Below, piece by piece: positions 23,701-35,431 of a stretch of 64,000 nt of DNA (position 1 is its first letter; each line of letters begins with the position of its first letter). This DNA comes from Thozetella sp. PMI_491 (Eukaryota > Ascomycota > Sordariomycetes > Chaetosphaeriales > Chaetosphaeriaceae), in NCBI GenBank assembly GCA_021432635.1, contig MU270052.1, forward strand, positions 1 to 64,000, written 5' to 3'. A program made the translations under genes and the position numbers. The notes below the pieces were generated by a model, which did not search any database, had not been told where the DNA came from, and was given only the letters and a program-made list of their open reading frames with translations.

Positions 23701-26700
23701 GCGGCCAACGCCGCCGCTGCAGACTGTCTCGGGCGATATGCAATGTCAGTCCACGCGTAGCGCAGCGGTTCGAGGCAAGAAAGGGAGAAAAAGGCTATCG
23801 AGCCATCGTTTCGCTTCCTAGCCAATGGATCGTCATGCCGCGAGCCTCGATGGGCGGGAGCCCGGAGGGGGATGGGATGGAGGGGTGATGAGGGGCAGAA
23901 GGACGAAGTGCAGCTGACGGCCTGATTGACGACTGCTCCTTCGTTCGTCCTCTTTGTTTGCCAGGTGCACCAATTGTGGCTTACGACGGTGTGCTGGGGA
24001 ATGTGGGACGCCTGTTTTGGTCCAGGACCCTGTTTGTGCGTCCCTGCAGGTGGGTTGATCATCACGAGATCCTCTCTTGTCTGGCTCGTCCAGTTGTGTT
24101 GTCTACACGGCAGTCACTCCTCCCCAAGAAGTGAAGCTGCGCCCCTGTCCTCCTTCCACGAGATGGCTAGTTCCAGCACGCTGGTTCCGCCTGTACTTCT
24201 GGGTGGGGGTTCCCGCCGATCCGTGGAAGCCAATCAGCGTACGCCCAGGATCTTCCATGCCTGGACCAGGCCTCAGACCAGACCTACCTGGAAACGTGTC
24301 GTGGCTTGGGGTTGCTTTTCTCTTTTTTCTTTTTCTTGCTTTTTTTTCGAACATGTCACTCCCCCCTTCTCCTACCTTGCTAGTCTAGGTACCAGTCGGA
24401 ATGCGACCTATCTCGCAACCCGCCCCGGTTCCGGTTCTCTCAGGGGCGACCGGACCGGGTTACTCGTACGGCCCCCGCCCAGTTTTGGGGCCTATAGCGC
24501 GACTCGCCTTAGACATTTGGATTTCCAATCCCTGATCGCGTGACGGCTAGGCCCTTGTCTAATCGTACCTGCCTCCGGCTTGTCAGGGTTCTATGCGATG
24601 GAAACGAGGATGGCTTCTCAACGTCCGGAGGACGGAGAAGGGATGTGGGGGGCGTCATTGCACCATCGCCATGTACGTGCCTTTTTTGATGAGCGACCCA
24701 AGCCACGTTGACAAGGACAGGCAATTCCGATAACCCCTGAAGACCCAGCCCCGCGGAACACGGGAGCTTCTTAGTTGACACTGACTGCACACCACCATTG
24801 CTTCTTCCTGCTGAATTTGGCCTGACTAAGGCGTCCTGCGTTAGCTACAGGACACCCTCACCGCCAGGGCCAATGTGTGTGACAGGCTGTGACTGGCCTG
24901 GAAGGGCGAGGGGCTGACCATAGGTCTAGTTCATCGCCCCCCAGTGCAGCCGCACTGTGCCCTGTGGTCTGAGGCAAATCCGATGCCTAGCAACGGGATG
25001 TTACTCGCTAATTATGACTGATTGGAGTGCAGAGTGACTGTTTTTTGGATTTCCCTTAGCAATGCGATCCCTATCAGCGCTGGCCTGGGGCAAAGGCAGT
25101 TGTTGGCTGTTGAACAGGCAGGTGGAGAAACAAGATCGACAACCCCCGTCTCAGGGAACCCCCACGCTTCTTTCAAACTCACAGGACACGAAAAAAAAAC
25201 CCCACACAGGCCAGGGTATATCATGAGCGGCCCAAGCGTCTCGGTGACTGCCCCGTAACAATGAATCCCCGCCCGGTAGTCATCGGTTTTAGCTCAAAGC
25301 TATGTGGCTAAGAGGCGACGTTACGGGCAAGCCGGTCCGGTGGCAGAGCATGAAGAGACGGCGCAGTGTCCCCGCCACTGCCCCGCTGGCAGTGACCACC
25401 CCCACAACTCCCGATCAAACTCTCAGAAGTTGGGGGTCTGCTCCCCCAACGAGGTGATCAATAGTGGGTGAGAACGTAACGCCTCTTGAGTGGCCTCCAC
25501 ATCTTGTGTTTTCAAATAGATCCGAAAGGTCAGACTGTTCTGAGGCTTGGTCCCGCATCTGCCCTTCTCCTCTCTCCCATTTCTCAGCCCCTTCAGTAAC
25601 AGGCCGGCAACGTTACAGTGGTTGTTGGCTGTTGACTGTTGGTAGCTGCCCGCCATGACAGTGACGTGCTGCCGCCGGGCGACTGCCCATTTAGTTCAGC
25701 AGCCTTAACAATACGACTACTAACAACCTCAGACCTTCCCATCTACTCTATTACCCTACTCATTCTTACACCGCCAATGCCCCTAAGGGGTCCCTTGTCC
25801 GATACGAACACCTAACACCTGCATGCCTACTCCGCTCACCTCATTCGCCGATGCTGACTGGCGCCCCATCAGGGCCTTCATCTCAACACGTTTTTGTGCA
25901 ACCAACCCGTACGGCCAGCCCTTGGCTGTGGTCTCCACTCGGTAGACGGGGAAGGGGGGTTAAGGCGGCGTATGTTGAGCCCTGACGACATTGTGTTCCC
26001 TCAGATTCTCTGCCGGCCGGCCGCTCTCTGGCAGAGGGCGGTCTCGCCTCACAAAGACAGCATGCAAGCCCCTCATGATCCTGCACCAAGCTAACTTGGG
26101 ATGGCACTCCCTGCAAGCCATCATGCCATACTCCGGGGTAGCCTAGGGTTCCCCACATTTCTACTGCACGGCTATTCCCCTCCTTGGCCGATACTTGGCG
26201 ACGGACGACCGCCTGAGGAGTCGCAGGTCCTCCGGCGTCTCCACGGTCGCGTCAGTATGGCTCGCTTGCATGCCCGTCTACACCCTCTCTCCAGCAGGAA
26301 AAGGCCAGAGGGTCGGTAAGGGCGGGTGATTGATGGAAAATCCAGCGTCTCACAGGAGGCCTAGCTACGCGATTCCCGGCCCCTCCCACCTTTCACACAG
26401 AGGCGCTGCGGCCGGGCGAGACCGCGTCGCCTGTCATGTCGTCCCCTCCCGGATGGTGACTAGCAGGAATTCTTCCTCCTCTGGCCCCAAGACGACCAAA
26501 GCCCTCCTCGTGCTAGCCAATGGGGGATTAAAGAGATGTCATACATTGGTCATATTGTCACCATACTGAGGACGCCACCCTCGCCAGATACACCCCGTGC
26601 CCAGCACGAGACACCCTTGCGCTTGTGAGAACCCGGCCCTCCTCAGCTGTAGCTGCATGCACGGAGAGCCGATCAAAGTCCCCAGACCGAGGACACGGAG

Positions 26701-29700
26701 ACTTGTCCCCCATGCTAAATGCGGAAGCACGAGCCTCCTTCGGGAACTGGCCGGGCACTCGCCCTCCTCCCGAGGCCACCATCGTTACCCTCGCTTTCCC
26801 CACACTCAGTTATTGGCTACCCATCCTGCGGGGAAGCCTGCGTCTCCTCGTCCTTCGGATCTCCAAATCGTGACGGAGTGGCTGACACTGTGACAGGTGC
26901 GCCTCCCGGCAGCAGGGCTCCCACCAATGTCGTTCGCTCGTCCGGCGTGCGGCCACGGCCAAGAGGCCCGTTCCACGTGTCGTGCATACACGGGGACGCC
27001 ATTTCTCCAACGGTTGGTTCATGGAGGGGGGCTCAGCCGCAAAAACAAACAGAGAAACTAGTCGAAGGCCTCTGCCGGTCTCATGTTGTCTCTGGCGGCA
27101 TATCCGACTCAAGTGCCTTTGGCGCTCGCAGCCGGCCGTAGCCGAGAGTTAGGCAGCGGAGTGTCGCGTGAGTGCCTTCCCGATGTTGACGTGGATGCAA
27201 CGAACCACAGCCAAACCTCCCGCCGCTATCCCTCTTTGCCGTTGTACAAAAAAGACTGCACCCGGCGGAGGATCTCGTGGCCTCCCCAGATCCAGCCAGG
27301 GGTGGGGTGGGGGTAAAGACAAGCTTCTAGACATCGGCAGCCGTGGGCCACCGCAGCCAGATTGCTTCCCGAGTAAGACGGATCCCTCGTGACTATTGGG
27401 GCCTCGGGAATTCAGGCAGATCCGACATAGCGGAGTTGCCCTCATCCTGCAGTCTAGTCTTCTGCGGGGCATCGCTTTGGGAAGTTGGGCTGTTCACAAT
27501 CCGTAGACCGACGTACGCATCTGGGACGCGAGATTGCGCCGACTATCTTGGACTTGATCAAGTACATATGCTCGCTAGAGCGCCAATGGGAAAAGTCAAG
27601 AATGAAAATGTGAAGAAAAGAAAAGAAGAAGTGATTTTCTCGTGTACAGGTAATACAACATGTCTAGTTGGTCGAGTTCGAAACTGCCGCGAGACCAGCA
27701 AAGCCGATACGTAATGATTAGGTAGTGCCCAGCGACCTAACGGTAATTTTTTTTTTTGTTTTTTTTACCCCTGAAATCCCCTGCCACCCTCCCACTGGTC
27801 GGCAGTGGCAAATGACATAACAGCAACGGTACCGAAATGGTGGCGATCTTGGAGCAGCCATGGGCATCGCCCAGGTTGTCAGCCCATCAGGCTTTGGAAC
27901 GGCCGTTTTGACGTGTCGTATTTCCCCACGTCTCTCTTTGTGGATAGTGTCTGTCGGGCTCACTCACGCTACAGGTGCAGACGTCGACACCTTAGGATCA
28001 CGAGTACGGAGGTCGGAGTGAGCATCACAGTGGAACAGTGGAGAAAGTCTCATCGAGTCGGCTAGGTGATTGCACAGTGCGACACAGCTACGGCAGAGGT
28101 TGCCGAAGGACCTTGCTTGCTGCGTTCTCTGCAGTCATGCTCTAATGTGTAGATACCCGATGGGAGGAGCGCAGTTGCACCTTTCGTCCAGGCTGAGCCG
28201 TGGCTGCATGCAGCAGCACATCACGAGCCCTTGGATGACCGAAGATGACAGGCTGAAATTCAGAGTCTGCATTGCAGACTGCATGCCGGCTGCAGGACCT
28301 ACTTCGCGGATCCACCTTCTCCGGCGACACACGCAAAAAAGACCAGGACTCGGCCAACCCAAAGGACAACAAGAGCAAGAGAATTGCAGAAAAATTTTCT
28401 TCAACATAAATAGCGGACAGCAAATTGGGCCGGACGATCCCGATGGAATAGCGGGAGAGGGGGGGGAGGGTCAGGTCCAAGCCGACTTCTCCAATTTTTG
28501 CCAAGATACTGGACGAGCACGTAGGGATGGATGGGCGAGTATAGAGTGCATCACTATAGCTGCCAGGTAGTCAGCTGGCACAGGAAGGGCATCTCTCCTG
28601 TCGCGAGCTCAGGCCCGGATTCAGATGGCAGGGCGTTCGCAGCGCGCCGCCGTAGCCGCTGGAAACATCGTCGGGGACCGGCATGGTCCACACCGCCGGA
28701 GTCTACGCCTGAGCAATTACACCAAAATACGACAGCACAGGTATTTACGGTATAGTACCTACGGAGAGGTCGGAGAGGTCGGAGAGGTCCGGCACGCCCG
28801 GCTATGTTGCTCCGCTCATATCAACAGCCAAGCCTGTGTCCGACCCTTCGGTCTGCACGTACAAGCTGACCTCAATTGCATCTTGGGGCTGCCGTGCTTC
28901 CTCTCTCAAGTACAATTGCCCAATAGCCGCGGCCAAAAGAAATACTTCCAATTTCCATATTCTCATTAGACAGCATCAATGACAAGGCTCACCCACCCCA
29001 TCGTCCACCCCACGGCCCGTGCACTATGGGACGCCGCTACAATGAAGTCACCCTCGCGGTGGCGGACATTCCCGCTCGCACGAGGCACTCAGGCCAGTGT
29101 TCCTGCATTTTAGGCCCTGTCCCACGGAAGCCATCCTCTCCCAGCCCGGGCAAAACATGCCTGGGGGGTAGGGGCCCCCCACGGGCCTTACGGGGGGACC
29201 TTGGCTGAAGGGGGGGGCGGTTCACTCCGGAAAGGTACTTGATGGCCTCAGTCATAGTACTGTACCTCAGGAGGGCGCCGGACCCCCAAGGATACGTTAC
29301 CAGGATCTCGGTGAAGAGGGTGCCGGCGCATCCAGAGCCTCCTTCCTATTCACTCCACCAGGCGGCCGGGCGAAAGCTGAAACTCGCTTGTTCTGGCGGT
29401 GTGCTAAGATGGACGTGGCATGAGATCCACGTGTGACGGCGGGCCGTCGAGTGATGTGCCTGATCGCCAGGTCGCTTTCTGGATCTCGACACGCTGACAA
29501 ACATGCCGCTTCTCCTACATCGGAGATGGCTCGCTGCTACTAAGCCGCTCTAGCCAGACAGAGGCGGACCGGGTTGGCGGCTGTCGGCAGCCTGCTAGCG
29601 ATGACGAGGCATCGCCGTGCGGGATGCCAAAACCAGCCCGTCGACGCGTGGCTGGAGGCCGGCATGCGGCACACGGCTTGCGGATAGCCAATGCGGCCAT

Positions 29701-30201
29701 TCATCGGACCGCTGCCGAGCAGTCAAATCGCGGATGCCTAGAAGCATCGGCCGAGACGCTCCTAAATGAAGCCCAAAATCGAAGGTGCAAGTGCGATGAG
29801 GTGAGCAACACTGGTGTTTCGAAATGCCAGGTTGTGCGGGCGGACCAAAATGACGAAGCAAAGTCTCACAGCCACTTCCTCATCCGGAGCCGAGCACGGC
29901 TATGACGGCTCGAATTGGCGCCGACTGCCCCAATCGCAAGCCGTTGCCGCCCCTGGCGATGGTGCAAAACCCTGGGGTTTTTTTTGAAGCGAAACGGGTA
30001 ATTAACAATGTGGCGGCACCCTCGTCATGCCCTTTGTTTATTTCTCCCCGGTTTTGCTCTCTCACGGAGCCCTTTGGAGGAGACCAAGCAAGAAGAACGC
30101 AAGTGCGACCGACTGGACGGCCCGCAATTAAAGGATCGTTAGCCAGGATCCAGACGAGCTCCTCCGTCCTTTCAACAAACTTCTCCTCGCTAGAGTTGGG
30201 A
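20793..30201. other. 9.4 kb gene desert
   Basis: Beyond the aldolase leader (to about 21150, with a G13 run at 20848-20860) I can support no gene for more than 9 kb on either strand. Open frames up to 205 codons exist (for example plus 23926-24543), but they lack ATG-context, domain or exon logic and read as Arg/Pro/Ser/Cys-rich noise. A 9-base tandem repeat lies at 28763-28789 and a T-rich run at about 27747-27767. The sequence stays GC-rich, so it does not look like AT-rich RIP-flattened repeat. It may hold noncoding RNAs, very small genes, or long regulatory sequence. Confidence 0.5.
28763..28789. repeat. Tandem repeat, 3 x 9 bases
   Basis: Three perfect head-to-tail copies of GGAGAGGTC. 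Short minisatellite in noncoding sequence; no function suggested. Confidence 0.85.
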
Positions 30202-30216
30202 ATGGCAACAGGTTGA
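30202..30216 (+). promoter_or_regulatory. Short upstream ORF before the MFS start
   Basis: ATG GCA ACA GGT TGA encodes Met-Ala-Thr-Gly and stops 23 bases before the main ATG at 30240. If the transcript starts upstream of it, ribosomes would have to leak past or re-initiate. The ATG has G at -3 and G at +4, a fair context. Confidence 0.45.
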
Positions 30217-30239
30217 GCACCGGAGAACACGCCGTGGCC

Positions 30240-31870
30240 ATGACCAGCGAAGTCGACCGGCAGCCGGCGGAGAACGAGGGCGCTCCATGTGCACCCAAAA
30301 GGAAGGCCATGCTCGTCCACGCGCTCGAGGAGCTCGGATTAGTCTCGTTGTACCAGAGCCCCGCGGATGTCAAGTTGCTCTTCGCCCAACGGTTCCTGCG
30401 CCTCTTTGCTTACGGCAGCTCAACTCTCGTGTTGGTAACCTACCTGGAGGCTCTCGACATTGGCAAGACAGAAATCGGCCTATTCATGACCCTTACCTTA
30501 GCCGGCGATGTAGTGATCAGCTTCATCTTGACTACGTTTGCCGATGCAGCTGGGCGCAAGGCAACCCTCGCTCTAGGGGCGATACTAATGATGGCAAGCG
30601 GTATCGTGTTCGCCATGTTTAAAAACTACTGGGTGCTGCTCGGTGCTGCAGTCCTGGGTGTCATCACCCCGAGGTGAGTTGCACGGGAAGGTGGGAGTGA
30701 GCCAAGTATCATGTTGACAGTTCTCGCGGCAGCGGCAACGAGATTGGACCTTTCCGTGCCGTCGAGGACAGTATCGTGGCCCATCTAACCACTTCGTTGA
30801 CGAGAGGCGACATCTATGCCTGGTTCACACTCGTTGCCAAGACCGGTACGGCCTTGGGATTGCTCTCCTGCGGCTGGGCAATCTCTATTATGACGAACAG
30901 GATGCATTGGGAGTTGACGGATGCTTACCGGGCCATGTTCATCATGTATGCGTCTGTTGGGGCAGTGAAACTAATACTGGCTCTATCACTGAGCAATGCC
31001 GTCGAGTCTGATCAGAAGGTTAGCTCCAGAAGGGCCGGGCCAAGCAAATCGCTGGGGAATGGACGCGTTGTTGATGAGACAGCACCGCTGCTGGCGAATG
31101 GGGTCAACAGTGGGGAAGAGGTAGCCGTGGAAGAGGCGCCTGTCGGGATCAGAGCTTTCCTTCCCAAGATCAGCAAGGAGAGCATGCTGATCATGTTCAA
31201 TTTGTGTCTGCTCTTTGCGCTGAACGCATTTTCGTCCAGTCTAGTACCAGCGTGAGTCCCTTTCCTCCCCTCCTTCCTTCAACATGAGGGAGGCCCACTA
31301 ACCCGTAGTAGTTCTTGGGTGACCTACTTCTTCCGCTCCAAATTCGATATCGAGGAAGGGACGCTGGGCACTATCTTCTTTGCAACGAACCTCTGCTCTG
31401 CTGCCTCGATCATCGTTGCGTCGTCTCTTGCTAAACGCTTCGGCAACGTCAACATCATGGTCTTTACGCATTTGCCGTCTAGCATCTTCATGGGCCTCAT
31501 TGGTCTCCCGAATGATGTTGCTCTAGCCTTGGTCTTACTCTTTCTCCGGGACAGCACCAAGTCGATGAACGTTGCACCGCGATCTGCGTTCCTTGCAGCC
31601 ATCGTGCTGCCAAACGAACGCACCGCCGTAATTGGGCTGGTCAATGTCGTCAAGACCCTGGCCCAGACAATCGGTCCGACTATCACTGGCGTTTTGGCGG
31701 AAAGGCAGCTGCTCTGGGTCGCATTTTTATGCTCTGGGGCTGGCAAGGTTGCCTACGACGTTGGTCTCCTGGTGATGTTTAAAAATCATGAGAGGGACGC
31801 CGCCGAGAGGGAAAGAATAGAGACAGAGAGGCGACGAGAAAACGCAGAAGCAGCGACCGATGAACCTTGA
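30240..31870 (+). CDS. MFS transporter, 12-helix type
   Basis: Three exons, 30240-30673, 30721-31251 and 31312-31870, give 507 residues. The introns are 47 and 60 bases, both phase 2. The second intron ends in TAGTAG, so either AG keeps the frame and the product differs by one Ser (see findings). The start is the ATG at 30240; an earlier TTG in frame is not used. Helices alternate with a loop of about 60 polar residues after helix 6 (about residues 255-310). Motifs include FADAAGRKATLALG (motif A-like, after helix 2) and SSRGSGNEIGPFRAVEDS, a stretch typical of a conserved fungal MFS clade. The N-terminus is cytosolic and the C-terminus charged (ERERIETERRREN). Substrate is unknown. The gene is convergent with the APH-like gene, 183 bases apart. 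Confidence 0.87.
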
Positions 31871-32053
31871 CACTTAGAACTTGGGGCCGTGGAGGATAGA
31901 GACCGATTTGAGAAATAGTATTTTCCTGGAGAGAGGGCGAGGGGAGAAGGGGGAAGGTCGTGTATCATACATAATACATGTGGAAACTACCCCTAATACA
32001 AATACTTCACTAGGAAGCTGGAACAGAAGAAGGGTTCAAAAACATTGTGCCGA

Positions 32054-33100
32054 CTACCAAACAATATCGCGGGCATGAAGCAAAACACTCAGCTGCACTA
32101 AGTACGGCTTCAAAGCCTTTGCTATCACATTTCTTCCCCCGAAGAAGTCATCCTCCCAAAAGCTTGCCTTGACGTACTCCCAGTATTCGGGATAGAAACC
32201 CGCCTGGCTCCAGCTAACAATGCCGACCACTCTGCATCCATCGACCAAGATATTGTGTGGGCCCAACGATGCATTGGTGAGCACAAAAGGGGGTGCGGTC
32301 TTGCTTTTCCCAAAGAAATGGTGCAGAAGTAGACCGACACATTCGGTAGCGTAACCTCTGCTGCGTGCACGTAGGGATTGGTATAGCGCCTCCGCAAAGG
32401 TGCATTCGTCATCGAACGGGCCGTCTCGCCCTCCAAGGAAGAAACGATCTCGAACGCCACCGTAGACGATGCTGCCTTTGGTATCGACGGCCAGCGACGC
32501 TATCTTGGGAGACCTGTGCGCTCGCATCTTATCGAATGTCTCCCTGAGCTGTTTCGTGACGTGCTCACGCTCCTCGTCCGTATAGTCGTCCAGCACTACA
32601 TCCAACGATATTCCCCTGATTCGCTCCATGATGATGCACCAGTTTCCGCTCTCCCTCTCTTGGAAACAATCCACAACGCGCGGAGCCTCTTTTATTCCAA
32701 CAATGTCCCTCAAGTAACAGAGTGCGGCGGCCTCACTAGGGTGAACATGCGGTCCGACCTTTGCCACCAGGTTGTCTTGGATAAGGTAGACACAGGAGAA
32801 GAGCGGCAAGGGACCGAGCTTAGGGCAAGTCTTTAGGAATCTCTGCGTTATTCGGTCACGGAGCGGTGTCGAGAGATCGGCCGGGACGATTAAGGGGGCC
32901 GCATCCCGGTTGCTCGGAAGAATAGTAGCTGACGGCTCGGTCGAGTGCTTGGCCCACGTCTCGTCACGCTCCTGCTGGGATCTCCGAGAGGACAGATTCG
33001 AATACAGTGCATCAAGTTCCATGCCCACTCTTCTTTGGTCGCCTTGAAAAATGAAGCGCGTGAGGACGAAGGGAACTGAGGACAGGATGGAGGGCGCCAT
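32054..33100 (-). CDS. APH-fold protein lacking catalytic aspartates (probable pseudokinase)
   Basis: Single exon, 348 residues, belonging to the fungal aminoglycoside-phosphotransferase-like family. The ATP-binding lysine is present in LVAKVG (Lys114), as is a candidate helix-C Glu123 (PSEAAAL) and a hinge-like CIIMERIRG (155-163). The catalytic loop, normally HGDLxPxNILV, reads TNASLGPHNILV (275-286), so the catalytic Asp is Ser278. The metal-binding Asp, normally in (I/V)xDWE, is Ser296 in IVSWSQAGFYPEYWE. Asn283 and the downstream GFYPEYWEY signature remain. Losing both acidic residues while keeping an open frame argues for a non-catalytic role such as ligand binding, or for very early decay. 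A TATA-like GTATAATATAG lies about 105 bases upstream (about 33201-33212). The physiological role of the active fungal relatives is itself mostly unknown. Confidence 0.83.
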   Translation of the reverse strand: MAPSILSSVPFVLTRFIFQGDQRRVGMELDALYSNLSSRRSQQERDETWAKHSTEPSATILPSNRDAAPLIVPADLSTPLRDRITQRFLKTCPKLGPLPLFSCVYLIQDNLVAKVGPHVHPSEAAALCYLRDIVGIKEAPRVVDCFQERESGNWCIIMERIRGISLDVVLDDYTDEEREHVTKQLRETFDKMRAHRSPKIASLAVDTKGSIVYGGVRDRFFLGGRDGPFDDECTFAEALYQSLRARSRGYATECVGLLLHHFFGKSKTAPPFVLTNASLGPHNILVDGCRVVGIVSWSQAGFYPEYWEYVKASFWEDDFFGGRNVIAKALKPYLVQLSVLLHARDIVW

Positions 33101-34714
33101 GAAAGAGTAAGATAGAGTTGACGATTATCTTCCTCGCATCCACCTAGCCTTAGCTGGGGTGAATGTTGAGACGGCGATGAGCTGAAGCGATGCTGTAAGG
33201 CTATATTATACCTGCATCCTAGCTCCCCGGCGGAGACCAAGGCATCTGAACCGCGGTTACGAGAGAAATCATGGGCTAGCTCAACCAAGCCATCGGTTGG
33301 TAAGAGTGTGAGAGCCAAGTCCACGCGGCTAGGGGAATATAGTAGTGGTGTTCAAAACTAGCTGGAGAGTGCGTTGCATGGTCGCTTCACCTTGGCCATG
33401 CCCGGCAGGCTATTATACCCAGCAATAGGCTGGGCGGGGAAGGAATTGGTCGCTAGAGTGGTTGACTCCAAATCGACGGTTTACGAGTGTAGTCAGCGAC
33501 GGAGGTGTGCCACATAACTTTCAAAGCCCTGCCACATAGTGTTATCACTCGCCATCCAACCTTGCCCCTCACGCTTGGGCCTATGGATAGCCATCTTATC
33601 CTTCGATGGACCGTAGACTTCAAGGTCAGGAGTACGGCTCAACCGGGCTAGTCATCAAGGTAAATAGACGCCGTAGCTGCGAGCACTCTTTTTTAAGCGG
33701 ATAACTGTTCCGAGCGGCGAAAGTATTCGCAAGGTGGAATAGTCAACCCAAGTACTCTTCACATGGTTTGTCTGGCTCCAAATTTTACTAAATGTGACGA
33801 ATCCTGGGTCGGACCCAATCATTGCCATTCGGATGCCACATGTACCCTGCTGCCATTTCCGTTTCGTAGCAAACTTAAGCTATTTCAGGTAACTAGACGC
33901 CGGCCACCCTTTAGGATTTTCGGGGTGGCGAAGCCCAATGACGGTCTCCCCCTCTACCCATGAACTTACTGCCCAAAACCTGGGGGGTCGCCGCTATATA
34001 TCATATCTCTACCCAAGGTTCCACGCGCCTCTAGAAGTCGTCCTTGTGTCTCCTGCTCCTTAAAACAGAGGCCGCTCTTGGGCCGCTGGAATGCGGTCCG
34101 CAGAGAATGATATGCAATGTCATTTATAAAATGAGCGAAAGGAATATATAAATACACTCGGTCCCGAAGAAGTTTGACACGTGGTGCACCGCAGTGTACT
34201 CCATCAATCGGCATATGACGATCTCGAACATATATTCTGGATCAATCCAAAGTTGAAATTCTGTCGGGGTGGAACTGCTTCAGTGTGAGGACCGAAAGAG
34301 ATTTAGCCATTAAGTTAACCGCGAGACCTGAGACCACACAAGACAGAATCTAGATCTTCAATACCTATAATTACGTTGATTTGTCCCCATACGTCAATAA
34401 CGGCTCGGGGTGCCGTTGCTTGTGGGGGCAATTGTGGTAGGGATCACTGATCGACAATATCGCCACCGAGATACAGCAACAGGTCGTTTGGTTGGTTGCC
34501 CTCTTTGGCTACCCTGCCAAGCCTGCAGCTTGCATTGATATGAATAGAGCAGCCTCGACAAGATGCGACGTCATTTCGCAGGAGCAACTAAATATGAATA
34601 AGAGAGAACGTCTCGACTGCATGGATATTATCCACGACGAAAACAACCACCTAGGCATCAGAGAGGTTTCCCACCACATCGAGCTAAGGAACAAGAAAAG
34701 AAAATTCTTCGATA
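33101..34714. other. 1.6 kb intergenic, lower GC
   Basis: Promoter side of both flanking genes. Base composition is visibly more AT-rich than in the 17-30 kb region. No gene is supported; a short frame at plus 34492-34761 overlaps the next gene's start in another frame and is not convincing. Confidence 0.45.
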
Positions 34715-35431
34715 ATGGGACTTTTCAAACGCAAACACAAGAAATCGGCGGTCTTCGATGATCCGCTCGTGACATACCACATCACGCAGTCTCTGAGCGG
34801 CAAACTAGCCGTCAAGCCGGACACGAGCTCGTATCAAGGCTATAGCATCACCATCGCCAAGCCCAAGGCAATCCGCGACACCATCGACGTGGCCGTTCAC
34901 CGCACCGCTGCCCCCGAGACGGTCCATGTCTCGTCCAACGATCCGGATGTGGTCGGCCACTGCCTCATCCAGGTCGTGATGGGCAAGTTCCTCGACTGCA
35001 CGCTCGGCGACGGGACCGAGGTCAAGATTGCACGTAGCGGTGGGATCGGGAGCCAATCAACATACACCCTCGAGACGAGAGACGGGAGACACAAGGACTT
35101 CCGGTGGATGCACGATACCACCGCTGTCGGAGGCCGCACCACTCCGGACCGCCGCTTAAGGCTCGAGGACGGAGAGGGCCGCGTCGTAGCCCGGTTCGCG
35201 GGCGCAGAGACAGGCATCTCTGAGTTTGGATTGTTGGAGATTTACAGCGAGAGCGCGGCCAGGGACATCGACTGGTGCGGTCTCCTAGTGCTAACTGGGG
35301 TGTGTGTGTATGCGAGAGAGGAAAGAAATAGAGAGAAGGCTAAGAAGCTCAACAACTTTGCAGGATTTATCGGCAACTGGGGCGGCCTACTTACCATGGG
35401 CATCCCCGTGGGGGGTGGATCGGGATCTTGA
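34715..35431 (+). CDS. Uncharacterised protein, possibly tubby/LURP-one-like
   Basis: Single exon, 238 residues. It begins MGLFKRKHKKS, which has Gly2 and a basic cluster and could be N-myristoylated and membrane-held; this is a suggestion only. The middle has beta-rich repeats of the type LETRDGRHKDFRW and RRLRLEDGEGRVVARFAG (about 130-170), similar in pattern to the tubby C-terminal/LURP-one fold seen in many small fungal proteins. After about residue 190 comes a hydrophobic segment (WCGLLVLTGVCVYA), then a charged stretch (REERNREKAKK), then a Gly-rich hydrophobic tail. No catalytic motif is visible. A structure comparison would be needed to confirm the fold. Confidence 0.68.
   Translation: MGLFKRKHKKSAVFDDPLVTYHITQSLSGKLAVKPDTSSYQGYSITIAKPKAIRDTIDVAVHRTAAPETVHVSSNDPDVVGHCLIQVVMGKFLDCTLGDGTEVKIARSGGIGSQSTYTLETRDGRHKDFRWMHDTTAVGGRTTPDRRLRLEDGEGRVVARFAGAETGISEFGLLEIYSESAARDIDWCGLLVLTGVCVYAREERNREKAKKLNNFAGFIGNWGGLLTMGIPVGGGSGS

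Noticed and set aside
23750-23830. tRNA-like A-box (TAGCGCAGCGG) at about 23758
   Set aside because: No pairing acceptor stem and no B-box at the right distance; the GGTTCGA directly following is too close.
23926-24543. 205-codon plus-strand frame
   Set aside because: Cys/Trp/Ser-rich, no domain, and no exon structure around it.
28763-28789. Possible CRISPR-like array
   Set aside because: A plain 9-base tandem repeat without spacers in a eukaryotic genome.
32054-33100. Bacterial antibiotic-resistance gene by transfer
   Set aside because: The GFYPEYWEY signature is typical of the native fungal APH-like family; no sign of transfer.
33440-33510. tRNA-like GCTAGAGTGGTTGACTCC stretch
   Set aside because: It lacks a T-arm consensus and matching acceptor ends.
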